The notes under the pieces were generated by a model. The model made no database searches. It had not been told where the DNA came from and saw nothing but the letters and a program-made list of their open reading frames with translations. A stretch of DNA of 64,000 nt from Modicisalibacter ilicicola DSM 19980. Its GTDB lineage: Bacteria; Pseudomonadota; Gammaproteobacteria; Pseudomonadales; Halomonadaceae. This document shows positions 25,115 to 32,689 of this stretch, piece by piece (position 1 is the stretch's first letter; each line of letters begins with the position of its first letter). The stretch is from the NCBI RefSeq assembly GCF_900128925.1, contig NZ_FQUJ01000016.1, forward strand, positions 17,921 through 81,920, read 5' to 3'. The translations under genes and the position numbers were made by a program.

Positions 25115-26058
25115 CCTTGTCCGCCTATTTTTCTCGAAGTCGGCTCCCACGCTGCAGGGTGTGCCCACCACTGCTGCTGATCATGGTGGTCACCCTCGTC
25201 ATGGCGAGCTGCAGCGGCCTGGAACAGCGCCCCGGCTATATCGTCGACCAGCGGCAGGTAGCACCTTCCCATTCAAGCCGCATACGCCATCTGGTGATTC
25301 ACTACACCGATGGCAACGAGTCGCGCTCGCTGACGACGCTGACCGGCTCCCGGGTCAGCGCCCACTACCTGCTTCCCCTGCCAGCCCGGCACGCCCGCGG
25401 GCAGCCCCTGGTCTATCAACTGGTGGACGAATCCCGTCGCGCCTGGCATGCCGGCGACAGCGCCTGGAAGAAGCGCAGCAACATCAACGACACCTCGATC
25501 GGCATCGAGATCGTCAACCTGGGGCCCGACCGCCCGTTCGTGCAGGTCGAGCAACTGCTCGAGGGCCGGCCCGAGGGCCAGGACGCCATTCACTGGGCGC
25601 CCTACCCAAAGGCCCAGATCGATACCCTGATTCGCCTTGCCCGGGACATCATCGCCCAATACGACATCGACCCCACCAACGTGGTCGGTCACGCAGATAT
25701 CGCCCCTTCCCGCAAGATCGACCCGGGCCCGCTTTTTCCCTGGCACCGGCTCTATCAGGCTGGCATCGGCGCCTGGCCGGAGGCCGACAGGGTGGCGCAC
25801 TATCGCGACCGTTTCAGCCGGCAGGCGCCATCCCTGGCCGAGTTGCAGTCGACACTTGCCGATTACGGCTATCCCGTGGCGGTGACGGGCGAGCTCGACC
25901 CCCAGACGCGCCATGTCCTGAGAGCATTCCAGATGCATTTTCGGCCACGCGATTATCGCGGCCTTCCCGATGCGGAAACCGCCGCGATCGCCTGGGCGCT
26001 GCGCGAGCGCTACCGCGCCGAGGAAGGCGACGACGACGAGACCGACGAATACCAATAG
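25111..26058 (+). CDS. Lipoprotein N-acetylmuramoyl-L-alanine amidase (AmiD-like)
   Basis: A 315-residue Amidase_2 enzyme that cleaves the amide bond between muramic acid and L-alanine in murein or anhydro-muropeptides. An N-terminal signal with lipobox VMASC puts the lipid-bearing cysteine at residue 34, so it is probably anchored to the outer membrane. Zinc-ligand histidines fall in HLVIHYTDGN (near 63) and VVGHADIAPSRKIDPG (near 195). A C-terminal peptidoglycan-binding helical domain (LQSTLADYGYPVAVTGELD) occupies about 247-300. The frame is open far upstream, but the ATG overlapping the DUF3307 stop is the sensible start. It is the third gene of the SatD-like operon. Confidence 0.88.
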   Translation: MTLSAYFSRSRLPRCRVCPPLLLIMVVTLVMASCSGLEQRPGYIVDQRQVAPSHSSRIRHLVIHYTDGNESRSLTTLTGSRVSAHYLLPLPARHARGQPLVYQLVDESRRAWHAGDSAWKKRSNINDTSIGIEIVNLGPDRPFVQVEQLLEGRPEGQDAIHWAPYPKAQIDTLIRLARDIIAQYDIDPTNVVGHADIAPSRKIDPGPLFPWHRLYQAGIGAWPEADRVAHYRDRFSRQAPSLAELQSTLADYGYPVAVTGELDPQTRHVLRAFQMHFRPRDYRGLPDAETAAIAWALRERYRAEEGDDDETDEYQ

Positions 26059-26098
26059 CGGGGTGGCCACGCTCTCCCGCACGCGCTTTCCTCGACTT

Positions 26099-26127
26099 TT
26101 GCTGCCATCAGGGCTTGCCCGTACAAT
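26099..26127 (+). promoter_or_regulatory. Candidate sigma-70 promoter of proS
   Basis: TTGCTG (26099-26104) and TACAAT (26122-26127) with a 17-bp spacer, 67 bp before the proS start. Confidence 0.5.
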
Positions 26128-26193
26128 GCATCCGATACGTCACCACCGTGGCGAGCCGCCACGCCGACAAGCCATCAAGGAACCTTCTACCCC

Positions 26194-27915
26194 ATGCGCG
26201 CCAGTCAGCTATTGATCGCCACCCTCAAGGAAACCCCGGCCGACGCCGAAATCGTCAGCCACCAGCTGATGCTGCGCGCCGGCATGATTCGTCGCCTGAC
26301 ATCGGGGCTCTATACCTGGCTGCCCGTCGGTCTGCGTACCTTGCGCAAGGTCGAGCGCATCGTGCGTGAGGAGATGAATCGGGCCGGCGCCCAGGAAGTG
26401 TTGATGCCGGCGGTGCAACCCGCCGAGCTGTGGCAGGAGTCCGGGCGCTGGGAACAGTATGGTCCCGAACTGCTGCGGGTGATCGACCGCCATCAGCGCG
26501 ATTACTGCATCGGTCCCACCCACGAGGAGGTGATCACCGATCTGACGCGTCGCGAGATCGGCAGCTATAAGCAGTTGCCGATGAACTTCTACCAGGTTCA
26601 GACCAAGTTTCGGGATGAGATCCGGCCGCGCTTCGGGGTGATGCGCTCCCGGGAATTCATCATGAAAGACGCCTACTCCTTCCATGCGAACGAAGCCTCG
26701 CTCAAGGAGGGCTACCAGGTGATGTATGACGCCTACGTGCGTATCTTCACGCGCCTGGGCCTCGACTTCCGTCCGGTACTGGCGGACAACGGCGCGATCG
26801 GCGGCACCGGCTCTCACGAGTTCCACGTGCTCGCGGAATCCGGCGAGGACGATATCGCCTTCTCCAGCGACTCCGACTACGCCGCCAACATCGAGATGGC
26901 CGAAGCATTGCCCGTCCCCATGGGCATCCAGGCCACTCGCCCAGCGCCGACCGAGGAGCTGCGCCTGGTGGATACGCCCAACGCCCGGACCATCGCTACC
27001 CTGGTCGAGCAGCACGGCCTGCCCATCGAGAAGACCATCAAGACGCTGATGGTGCATGCTGCCGAGGGCGGCCTGATCGCCCTTCTGGTTCGCGGCGACC
27101 ATGAACTCAACGAGATAAAGGCCGAGAACCTGGCCGAGGTCGCCGCACCCCTGACCATGGCGACGGAAGACGAGATCCGTGCAGTCGTGGGGGCCGGGCC
27201 CGGCTCCCTGGGGCCGGTCAACCTCGACATGCCGATCGTCATCGATCGCAGCGTGGCCCTGATGAGCGACTTCGGTGCCGGCGCCAATAGCGACGGCAAG
27301 CACTATTTCGGCATCAACTGGGAACGCGACGTGCCGCTGCCCAAGGTGGCCGACCTGCGCAATGTGGTGGCCGGCGATCCCTCTCCGGATGGCAAGGGCA
27401 CGCTCTCGATCAAGCGCGGCATCGAGGTCGGTCACGTCTTCCAGCTGGGTACCAAGTATTCCGAGGCAATGAACGCCACGGTGCTCGACGAAACCGGCAA
27501 GGCCACGCCGTTGTGGATGGGTTGCTACGGTATCGGGGTGACCCGGGTGGTGGCCGCCGCCATCGAGCAGAACCATGACGCCAACGGCATCATCTGGCCC
27601 AACGCCATCGCCCCCTTCGAGGTGGTGCTGGTGCCGATGAATGCCCACAAGTCGGTACGCGTGCGCGAGACCGCCGAACGCCTGTACGGCGAACTCGCCG
27701 CCCAGGGCATCGACGTGCTGCTCGACGACCGTGACCTACGCCCCGGGGTCAGGTTCGCCGATCAGGAACTGATCGGCATTCCGCACCGCGTGGTGATCGG
27801 CGATCGCGGTCTGGACAACGGCGAACTGGAGTACAAGGGCCGTCGTGACGATAACACTACCATGGTCCCAGCGGACGAATTGATCGATTTCCTGCGTGAG
27901 CGCCTTCAAGCATAG
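26194..27915 (+). CDS. proS: Prolyl-tRNA synthetase (bacterial type with editing domain)
   Basis: A class II aminoacyl-tRNA synthetase charging tRNA-Pro. The 573 residues match the bacterial ProS form. Motif 1 region [26 protein letters not shown] is near 47, motif 2 [25 protein letters not shown] near 138-162, and the INS editing domain about 225-405 ([16 protein letters not shown]; it removes Ala-tRNA-Pro). Motif 3 [17 protein letters not shown] is near 443 and the anticodon-binding domain follows. The ATG follows CAAGGAACC. The stop overlaps the transglycosylase start by 20 bp. Confidence 0.97.
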   Translation: MRASQLLIATLKETPADAEIVSHQLMLRAGMIRRLTSGLYTWLPVGLRTLRKVERIVREEMNRAGAQEVLMPAVQPAELWQESGRWEQYGPELLRVIDRHQRDYCIGPTHEEVITDLTRREIGSYKQLPMNFYQVQTKFRDEIRPRFGVMRSREFIMKDAYSFHANEASLKEGYQVMYDAYVRIFTRLGLDFRPVLADNGAIGGTGSHEFHVLAESGEDDIAFSSDSDYAANIEMAEALPVPMGIQATRPAPTEELRLVDTPNARTIATLVEQHGLPIEKTIKTLMVHAAEGGLIALLVRGDHELNEIKAENLAEVAAPLTMATEDEIRAVVGAGPGSLGPVNLDMPIVIDRSVALMSDFGAGANSDGKHYFGINWERDVPLPKVADLRNVVAGDPSPDGKGTLSIKRGIEVGHVFQLGTKYSEAMNATVLDETGKATPLWMGCYGIGVTRVVAAAIEQNHDANGIIWPNAIAPFEVVLVPMNAHKSVRVRETAERLYGELAAQGIDVLLDDRDLRPGVRFADQELIGIPHRVVIGDRGLDNGELEYKGRRDDNTTMVPADELIDFLRERLQA

Positions 27916-28516
27916 CCTTCTGGTTGGACTCGTTGCGGCCCTGTTGTCCTCATCGGCGACAGGTGCCGCGCGTGCCCCCGAGAGCATTCCCTCTACCCTC
28001 CTCGATACCCTGGCGTCCACGGTCAGGGCGTCGCAAGAAAAGGAGCGGGATACCCAGTCCCGACGCTGGCTGAGTGCCATGCAGCCGCGTCTCGACCGAA
28101 TCGCCCCGGGCAACGGCCAATACCCCGACCTGCTCGACCGTGTTCGACTCGAGGCGGCTCTGGCCGGCCTGTCACCGGAACTCGTGCTGGCGCTCATCCA
28201 GGTGGAGAGTGCCTTCGACCCAACGGCCGTCTCCTCCGCCGGCGCCCAGGGACTCATGCAGATCATGCCTTTCTGGAAGGAGGTCATCGGCCGGCCCGAG
28301 GATGATCTTTTCGATGCCGCTCTCAATCTGCGCTACGGCTGCACCATCCTGGCACACTATCTGCGCGTGGAAGAGGGCGACCTGACCCGCGCCCTGGCAC
28401 GCTACAACGGCAGCCTTGGACAGACCTGGTACCCCGAACGCGTCATGCGGGCCTGGTCGACCCGCTGGCGAGCGCCCCGCGAGTGGCAGGGCGATACACT
28501 CGGCGCATCGCCGTGA
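27896..28516 (+). CDS. Lytic transglycosylase, SLT domain
   Basis: A small 206-residue exported murein lytic transglycosylase. A signal peptide ([23 protein letters not shown], residues 5-27) is followed by a helical segment and the SLT fold: [27 protein letters not shown] with catalytic glutamate about residue 104, then [14 protein letters not shown] and ARYNGSLG, all Slt-type motifs. It starts with GTG inside the proS 3' end and has no strong ribosome-binding site, so it probably depends on translation coupled to proS. No lipobox is visible, so it should be periplasmic. Confidence 0.88.
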   Translation: MSAFKHSLLVGLVAALLSSSATGAARAPESIPSTLLDTLASTVRASQEKERDTQSRRWLSAMQPRLDRIAPGNGQYPDLLDRVRLEAALAGLSPELVLALIQVESAFDPTAVSSAGAQGLMQIMPFWKEVIGRPEDDLFDAALNLRYGCTILAHYLRVEEGDLTRALARYNGSLGQTWYPERVMRAWSTRWRAPREWQGDTLGASP

Positions 28517-28572
28517 ACGCAGCCTTTGTTACCTCAACGTGAACTGGTCGTTTGCGAATCGAATTGGCACCG

Positions 28573-30159
28573 ATGCCAGCCGTTGTTGTCTCATGTGTGC
28601 TTTCTGCAAAAACCGCTCTTGTCACTATCGAGAACTTCTTGAACGCGTTCAATTACGCCTGGGTCTGGCGCGCAAGACGCTATATCGTCGTTACCCTCGC
28701 CTCGCTGAGCCGGGGCCTCGGGCTCCTACTTCTGTTTCTTGCCGTGGGCGCCAGCCGGGGTGCTGAACCGCTTTTGAGGGCATCACGGCGTCGGCCCCGC
28801 CAGGAAAGGCGCGCGAGCCGGCTTCAGAGTCGATTGCTTGCCCTGCTTGCTCGCCTGCAGCTTCGCCACACCGACCCGCTCACCGGCATTGCCAGCCAAT
28901 CGTCCGCCCAGCGCGAGATGCAAAAGCTTCTCGACGCCGACCAGGCGTTCATGCTGATCCGCCTGAGCATCGACAACGTCAAGCGAATCAACAAGACCCT
29001 GGGCTACGATATCGGCGATCAACTGCTCGTCGCCCTGACCCAGCGCCTCATCCGGCTGGAATACCATCATGGACGCCTCTATCGCCTGGGCGGCAACGAG
29101 TTCCTGATGCTGGTGTCTCCGCCCATCGTGGGGACCGCCTTTCTCGAGCAGCTGCGCGAGCACCTCGGCCAGCCGCTGCAGCTTTCCGGGACCTCGCTGA
29201 TTCCCACGATCGCCCTGGCGATACTGCAAGGCCCGGAGGATGGCCGAAACGTTCATCAGCTGCTGTATCGCTCTTCCATCGCCCTTGTACAGGCACGGCA
29301 ATCCCGGGATGGCTTTCACGTCTATCAGTGCGGGCTCGACCATCGCCACGAGCGAGAAAAGCGACTTCTCCAGGACCTGGTGCATGCCGTTCAGCACCAG
29401 CAACTGAAGGTGGTCTATCAACCCAAGATTCGTATCGCCAATGGCCAGGTGGCCGGCTTCGAGGCCCTGCTGCAGTGGCAGCACCCTTCCCTGGGACTAT
29501 TGCAACCCGACGAATTCCTTCCCCTGGCCGTGCACTCGGGACACATGGCCCTGATCGGCAGCTGGATGATGGAGTGTGTGATGGATCACATGGCCGAGTG
29601 GCAGGTCCATGGTTACGCCGAGGATGTGGCCGTCAATCTTTCCGCCGTGGATCTCGACGATACCCAGCTTGCCGGGCGCCTACTGGCCGGGCTCAACCGC
29701 CGACGCCTCCCTGCACGTCACCTGATGCTGGAGATCACCGAGCAGACGATGATGCTCGATCCGGCGCTGGCGGCACGCCTGCTGGAAGAGCTGCGTGATC
29801 AGGGCATCCGAGTGGCCATCGACGATTTCGGCACCGGTTATTCCTCCCTGGCTCAGCTGCGCCACTTGCCGCTGGATGTACTCAAGATCGACAAGTCCTT
29901 TGTCATGGGTCTGCCGTCGCAGCGAGAAGACACCATGATCGTGAATTCGAGCATCGCCCTGGCGCATGACTTCGGCCTGGAAGTCATCGCCGAGGGTGTG
30001 GAGACGCCGCAGCAGCTGGCCTTGCTGGCCAAGGCCGGGTGCGATCAGGCCCAGGGATATCTGATCTCGCGCGCCATGGATGCGGATCGAGTCATTCCCT
30101 GGCTCAAGGAGTACCGAGCCTCGGCCCCGCCCTCCTTCCTGCGTGTCGTGCAGACCTAA
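28573..30159 (+). CDS. GGDEF/EAL protein, probable c-di-GMP phosphodiesterase
   Basis: About 528 residues: an N-terminal membrane segment (VVTLASLSRGLGLLLLFLAVGASRG), a GGDEF domain (about 90-250) and an EAL domain (about 265-525). The cyclase loop is GGNEF, lacking the catalytic acid, so synthesis is unlikely. The EAL side keeps all the key residues: FEALLQW near 297, VNLSAVDL, MLEITEQ, AIDDFGTGYSSL, LKIDKSFV and IAEGVETPQQ. It should therefore degrade c-di-GMP, with the GGDEF part perhaps sensing GTP. The start is uncertain: a TTG lies seven codons upstream at 28552, and no start has a good ribosome-binding site. Confidence 0.85.
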   Translation: MPAVVVSCVLSAKTALVTIENFLNAFNYAWVWRARRYIVVTLASLSRGLGLLLLFLAVGASRGAEPLLRASRRRPRQERRASRLQSRLLALLARLQLRHTDPLTGIASQSSAQREMQKLLDADQAFMLIRLSIDNVKRINKTLGYDIGDQLLVALTQRLIRLEYHHGRLYRLGGNEFLMLVSPPIVGTAFLEQLREHLGQPLQLSGTSLIPTIALAILQGPEDGRNVHQLLYRSSIALVQARQSRDGFHVYQCGLDHRHEREKRLLQDLVHAVQHQQLKVVYQPKIRIANGQVAGFEALLQWQHPSLGLLQPDEFLPLAVHSGHMALIGSWMMECVMDHMAEWQVHGYAEDVAVNLSAVDLDDTQLAGRLLAGLNRRRLPARHLMLEITEQTMMLDPALAARLLEELRDQGIRVAIDDFGTGYSSLAQLRHLPLDVLKIDKSFVMGLPSQREDTMIVNSSIALAHDFGLEVIAEGVETPQQLALLAKAGCDQAQGYLISRAMDADRVIPWLKEYRASAPPSFLRVVQT

Positions 30160-30182
30160 AAAAGCCGACCCGAAGGCCGGCT
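30158..30182 (-). terminator. Rho-independent terminator of the 40-codon gene
   Basis: Read on the minus strand, AGCCGGCC, a TTCG tetraloop and GGTCGGCT (one mismatch) are followed by six T. It overlaps the stop codon of the EAL gene on the other strand and lies 70 bp beyond the stop of the micro-gene at 30253-30375. A second GC hairpin, GGGGGC/GCCCCC, follows at about 30187-30202. Confidence 0.7.
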
Positions 30183-30252
30183 ACAAGGGGGCGGAGCCCC
30201 CTCCCCTGACGACAATCCTGCGATCACGCTGACAAGTCTTTCCCGAAGAACC

Positions 30253-30375
30253 TCAGGGCAGACGCTTGCCCTTGCGTTTCTGATCGCGAATGATGAAGGC
30301 GGCGAATCCCCCCATGAAGGCGATCATCATGCCGACGGTCACCAGCCCGAAAATGACAGCTTCATCCCAGTACAT
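30253..30375 (-). CDS. 40-residue single-TM protein, candidate cbb3-oxidase small subunit (CcoM-like)
   Basis: A 40-codon gene with an excellent ribosome-binding site (AAGGAGGTATCACC before ATG). The product begins MYWDEAVIFGLVTVGMMIAF and has one hydrophobic helix (residues about 7-30) and a basic tail ending KRKGKRLP. The pattern (acidic N-terminus, GxVTVGxMxAFxxGF, then FIxxD and lysines) resembles, from memory, the CcoM small subunit of Pseudomonas cbb3 cytochrome oxidase; DUF3149-type micro-proteins are the alternative. A class II FNR/Anr promoter lies upstream and a terminator downstream, so it is a complete single-gene unit expected to respond to low oxygen. The coding call is well supported; the CcoM identity is tentative. 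Confidence 0.72.
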   Translation of the reverse strand: MYWDEAVIFGLVTVGMMIAFMGGFAAFIIRDQKRKGKRLP

Positions 30376-30408
30376 GGTGATACCTCCTTCCTCATGTTCG
30401 TTGAAGCC

Positions 30409-30450
30409 ACTCTAGAAGACGGAGCACGCAGGGATGTTGATTGGAATCAA
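30409..30450 (-). promoter_or_regulatory. Class II FNR/Anr promoter
   Basis: TTGATTGGAATCAA (30437-30450) is a perfect match to the FNR/Anr consensus TTGAT-N4-ATCAA. On the minus strand a -10-like TAGAGT lies at 30414-30409. If transcription starts near 30402, the FNR box is centred at about -41.5, the exact class II activating position, and the start is 27 bp before the micro-gene ATG. Confidence 0.75.
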
Positions 30451-30486
30451 GTATTCGGGCGTGCTCGACAGGGAGACGAACAAAAC

Positions 30487-30500
30487 TTGACTTGAATCAT
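30487..30500. promoter_or_regulatory. Second, weaker FNR/Anr-like site
   Basis: TTGACTTGAATCAT matches the FNR consensus at 8 of 10 positions, centred 50 bp upstream of the perfect box. It could be an auxiliary site. The rest of 30376-30605 contains only a doubtful small frame after rfaH. Confidence 0.4.
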
Positions 30501-30605
30501 GTTCAGGGCAGCCAAGGGCCCTGGCGATCCTCGACTCGGGCAAGGTGTAATGCACGGTCACCGCCCGGGGTGCGGCGATGGTCATGGCATATCCTTGCGC
30601 GGGAA

Positions 30606-31151
30606 TCATTCCTGACGGCGCAAATGGTGAACGGGCATTTCCAGGCGTTGCTGGTTGTGCAGCATGTTGAGCAGCACGATGGCCCGTTCCTCGCCTTTCT
30701 GGCTTTCGAAAACTGCCTGAAGCGCACGAAAGGGGCCTTCGGTGATCTCGACGATCTCGCCGGCGCGGAAATAGACGTTGCCATCCCGGGAAGAAGCGGT
30801 TTCCAGGGAACTCTTGCGCAAGGCATCGATCAACTCGTCGGCCACCGGCAGGGGCTCGTTGCCGAAGCCGACCAGCCTGAGTACCCCTCGGGTCGAACGA
30901 ATGGGACGCCAGTTGCTGGCCAGCCGGTCCAGGCGGATGAACAGATAGTACGGAAACAGCGGCTCATCGAGCCATTCGAGCTTGCCGCGGCGCTTTTTCT
31001 GCACCTGAAGCACCGGATGAAACACCTCATAATCCTGATTGTTCAGATGCTCCGAAGCACGAAAGGACTCGCCTCCCTTGCACTGGATCAAGTACCAGCG
31101 AGGCGTTGCGTCGCCCTCGAAAAACTCGTCATCGGCAGATTGATCGCTCAT
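30606..31151 (-). CDS. rfaH: RfaH-type specialised NusG antiterminator
   Basis: A 181-residue NusG-family elongation factor. The NGN domain begins PRWYLIQCKGGESFRASEHLNNQDYEVFHP (residues 17-46), followed by the basic RfaH-like LQVQKKRRGKLEWLDEPLFPYYLFIRLD segment and STRGVLRLVGFG. The KOW domain (FRAGEIVEITEGPFRALQAVF) occupies about 125-181. The double-basic stretch and the PYYLF block separate it from housekeeping NusG. RfaH raises expression of long operons (cell surface, secretion) carrying ops elements; I saw no ops-like sequence in this window. GGAGTGTT precedes the ATG. A 9-bp inverted repeat lies in its leader. Confidence 0.87.
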   Translation of the reverse strand: MSDQSADDEFFEGDATPRWYLIQCKGGESFRASEHLNNQDYEVFHPVLQVQKKRRGKLEWLDEPLFPYYLFIRLDRLASNWRPIRSTRGVLRLVGFGNEPLPVADELIDALRKSSLETASSRDGNVYFRAGEIVEITEGPFRALQAVFESQKGEERAIVLLNMLHNQQRLEMPVHHLRRQE

Positions 31152-31172
31152 AACACTCCATAGCTAGAGGCC

Positions 31173-31211
31173 TGCTCCGTGGCAAGGCATTGATCTACCA
31201 GGCACGGAGCA
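31173..31211. promoter_or_regulatory. 9-bp inverted repeat in the rfaH/ampG divergent region
   Basis: TGCTCCGTG (31173-31181) and CACGGAGCA (31203-31211) are perfectly complementary with a 21-bp spacer, 22-60 bp upstream of rfaH. Both a regulator site pair and an mRNA hairpin in the rfaH leader are possible. The rest of this 149-bp divergent region shows no clear -35/-10 pair. Confidence 0.4.
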
Positions 31212-31300
31212 CGTAAGTTGTCCAGCAGTCTAACACCGTTGCCAAGCTCGGCGATTCACGCCCGCTCACCAAGGACCTTTCTGATGGCAGGAGCCTACCA

Positions 31301-32674
31301 ATGACCCGCTCTCTCGCGCGCCGTTCGTGGCGGGATGCGCTGACCGTCTATCTGCAAGCGCCGGTCATTACCATGCTGTTCCTGGGCTTCTCTGCCGGCC
31401 TGCCCTTTCTGCTGGTCTTCTCGACCCTGACCGCCTGGCTGCGCGATGTCGACATCGAGGTCGCCGCGATCGGCTTCTTTTCCTGGATCGGCATCCTCTA
31501 TTCGATCAAGTTCTTCTGGGCGCCGGTGGTCGATCGCTTGCCGTTGCCCGGCCTGACCCGGCTGTTCGGTCAGCGCCGCGGCTGGATGCTGCTGGCCCAG
31601 GCCATGATCGCCGCCGGCCTGGTGGGCCTCGCCTATACCGACCCGCGGGCCGGTCTGGCTGCCATCGCCGGCTTCGCGCTATTGGTGGCCTTCGGTTCGG
31701 CGACCCAGGACATCGTCATCGATGCCTTTCGCATCGAATCCGCCGAGGAAGAGGTGCAGGCGGCGATGGCCTCGACCTATATCATCGGTTACCGCGGCGG
31801 GTTGCTGGCCGCCGGGGCCGGAGCGCTCTACGTCGCCGACCTGGCGTCCTGGCACTGGGCCTATCTGACCATGGCCTGTCTGGTCGGGGTGGGCATGCTC
31901 ACGGTACTGCTGCGCCCCGAACCGCCTCGCTCGCCCCTGGGCATACAGCTGATTCATGAGCCTCGAGTACGCGCCTTCCTGCGTGCCAGCCGGGGCCGAG
32001 CGCGTCTGTGGCGTCGGCTGGGCGCCTGGTCGATCGGTGCGGTGGTCTGCCCGTTCACCGACTTCTTCTCGCGCTATGGGCGACGCGCCCTGTGGCTGCT
32101 GGTCTTCATCGGCATCTATCGCATCAGCGACCTGTCGATGGCGGCCATGGCCAATCCGCTGTACATCGATCTCGGTTTCACGCTCTCGCAGATCGCCAAC
32201 GTGACCAAGGTGTTCGGCATCTTGATGAGCATCGCCGGCGGCATCGTCGGGGGACTGCTGGTGGTGCGCTACGGCATCGGGCCGATGCTGATCGGTGGCG
32301 CTCTCATCGTGGCGCTGACCAATCTGCTGTTCGCCGTCCTGGCGCTGATCGGTGCGGAGCTGCCGATGCTGGTGATCACGATCATGGGCGACAACCTGGC
32401 CAACGGACTGGCCAGCACGGTCTTCATCGCCTTCCTCTCGAGCCTGACCTCCCGCGCCTACACCGCGACCCAGTACGCCCTGTTCTCGTCGCTCATGACG
32501 CTGCCCGGCAAGTTCATCGGTGGCTTTTCCGGCATGGTGGTCGCCGAGCAGGGCTACATGGTGTTTTTCCTGCTGGCGGCGCTGATGGGCCTGCCAGCGG
32601 TCTGGCTGGCCTGGCGCATCAGTCGCGACCCGCAGTTGATGCCGGATCGCGGGCAGGTCATGGAGGCTGGCTGA
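31301..32674 (+). CDS. AmpG-like muropeptide permease (MFS)
   Basis: A 457-residue major facilitator with about 12 predicted TM helices. The N-terminus VITMLFLGFSAGLPFLLVFSTLTAWLRDVDI and the IGILYSIKFFWAPVVDRLPLP segment are AmpG hallmarks, as is FGSATQDIVIDAFRIE near 137. AmpG brings anhydro-muropeptides from the periplasm into the cytoplasm for recycling and beta-lactamase induction. The ATG follows GGCAGGAGCC. It is convergent with the SEC-C gene (15 bp between stops). The window also has an AmiD-like amidase and a lytic transglycosylase, which would supply and process the same substrates. Confidence 0.88.
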   Translation: MTRSLARRSWRDALTVYLQAPVITMLFLGFSAGLPFLLVFSTLTAWLRDVDIEVAAIGFFSWIGILYSIKFFWAPVVDRLPLPGLTRLFGQRRGWMLLAQAMIAAGLVGLAYTDPRAGLAAIAGFALLVAFGSATQDIVIDAFRIESAEEEVQAAMASTYIIGYRGGLLAAGAGALYVADLASWHWAYLTMACLVGVGMLTVLLRPEPPRSPLGIQLIHEPRVRAFLRASRGRARLWRRLGAWSIGAVVCPFTDFFSRYGRRALWLLVFIGIYRISDLSMAAMANPLYIDLGFTLSQIANVTKVFGILMSIAGGIVGGLLVVRYGIGPMLIGGALIVALTNLLFAVLALIGAELPMLVITIMGDNLANGLASTVFIAFLSSLTSRAYTATQYALFSSLMTLPGKFIGGFSGMVVAEQGYMVFFLLAALMGLPAVWLAWRISRDPQLMPDRGQVMEAG

Positions 32675-32689
32675 GCCCGGGACTCCTTT

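Noticed and set aside
30412-30609. A 65-codon minus-strand frame (or 57 codons from 30585) directly after rfaH
   Set aside because: The start overlaps the rfaH stop and AAGGAT precedes the inner ATG, but the frame runs through the two FNR-like sites and the product has no recognisable feature; more likely non-coding regulatory DNA.
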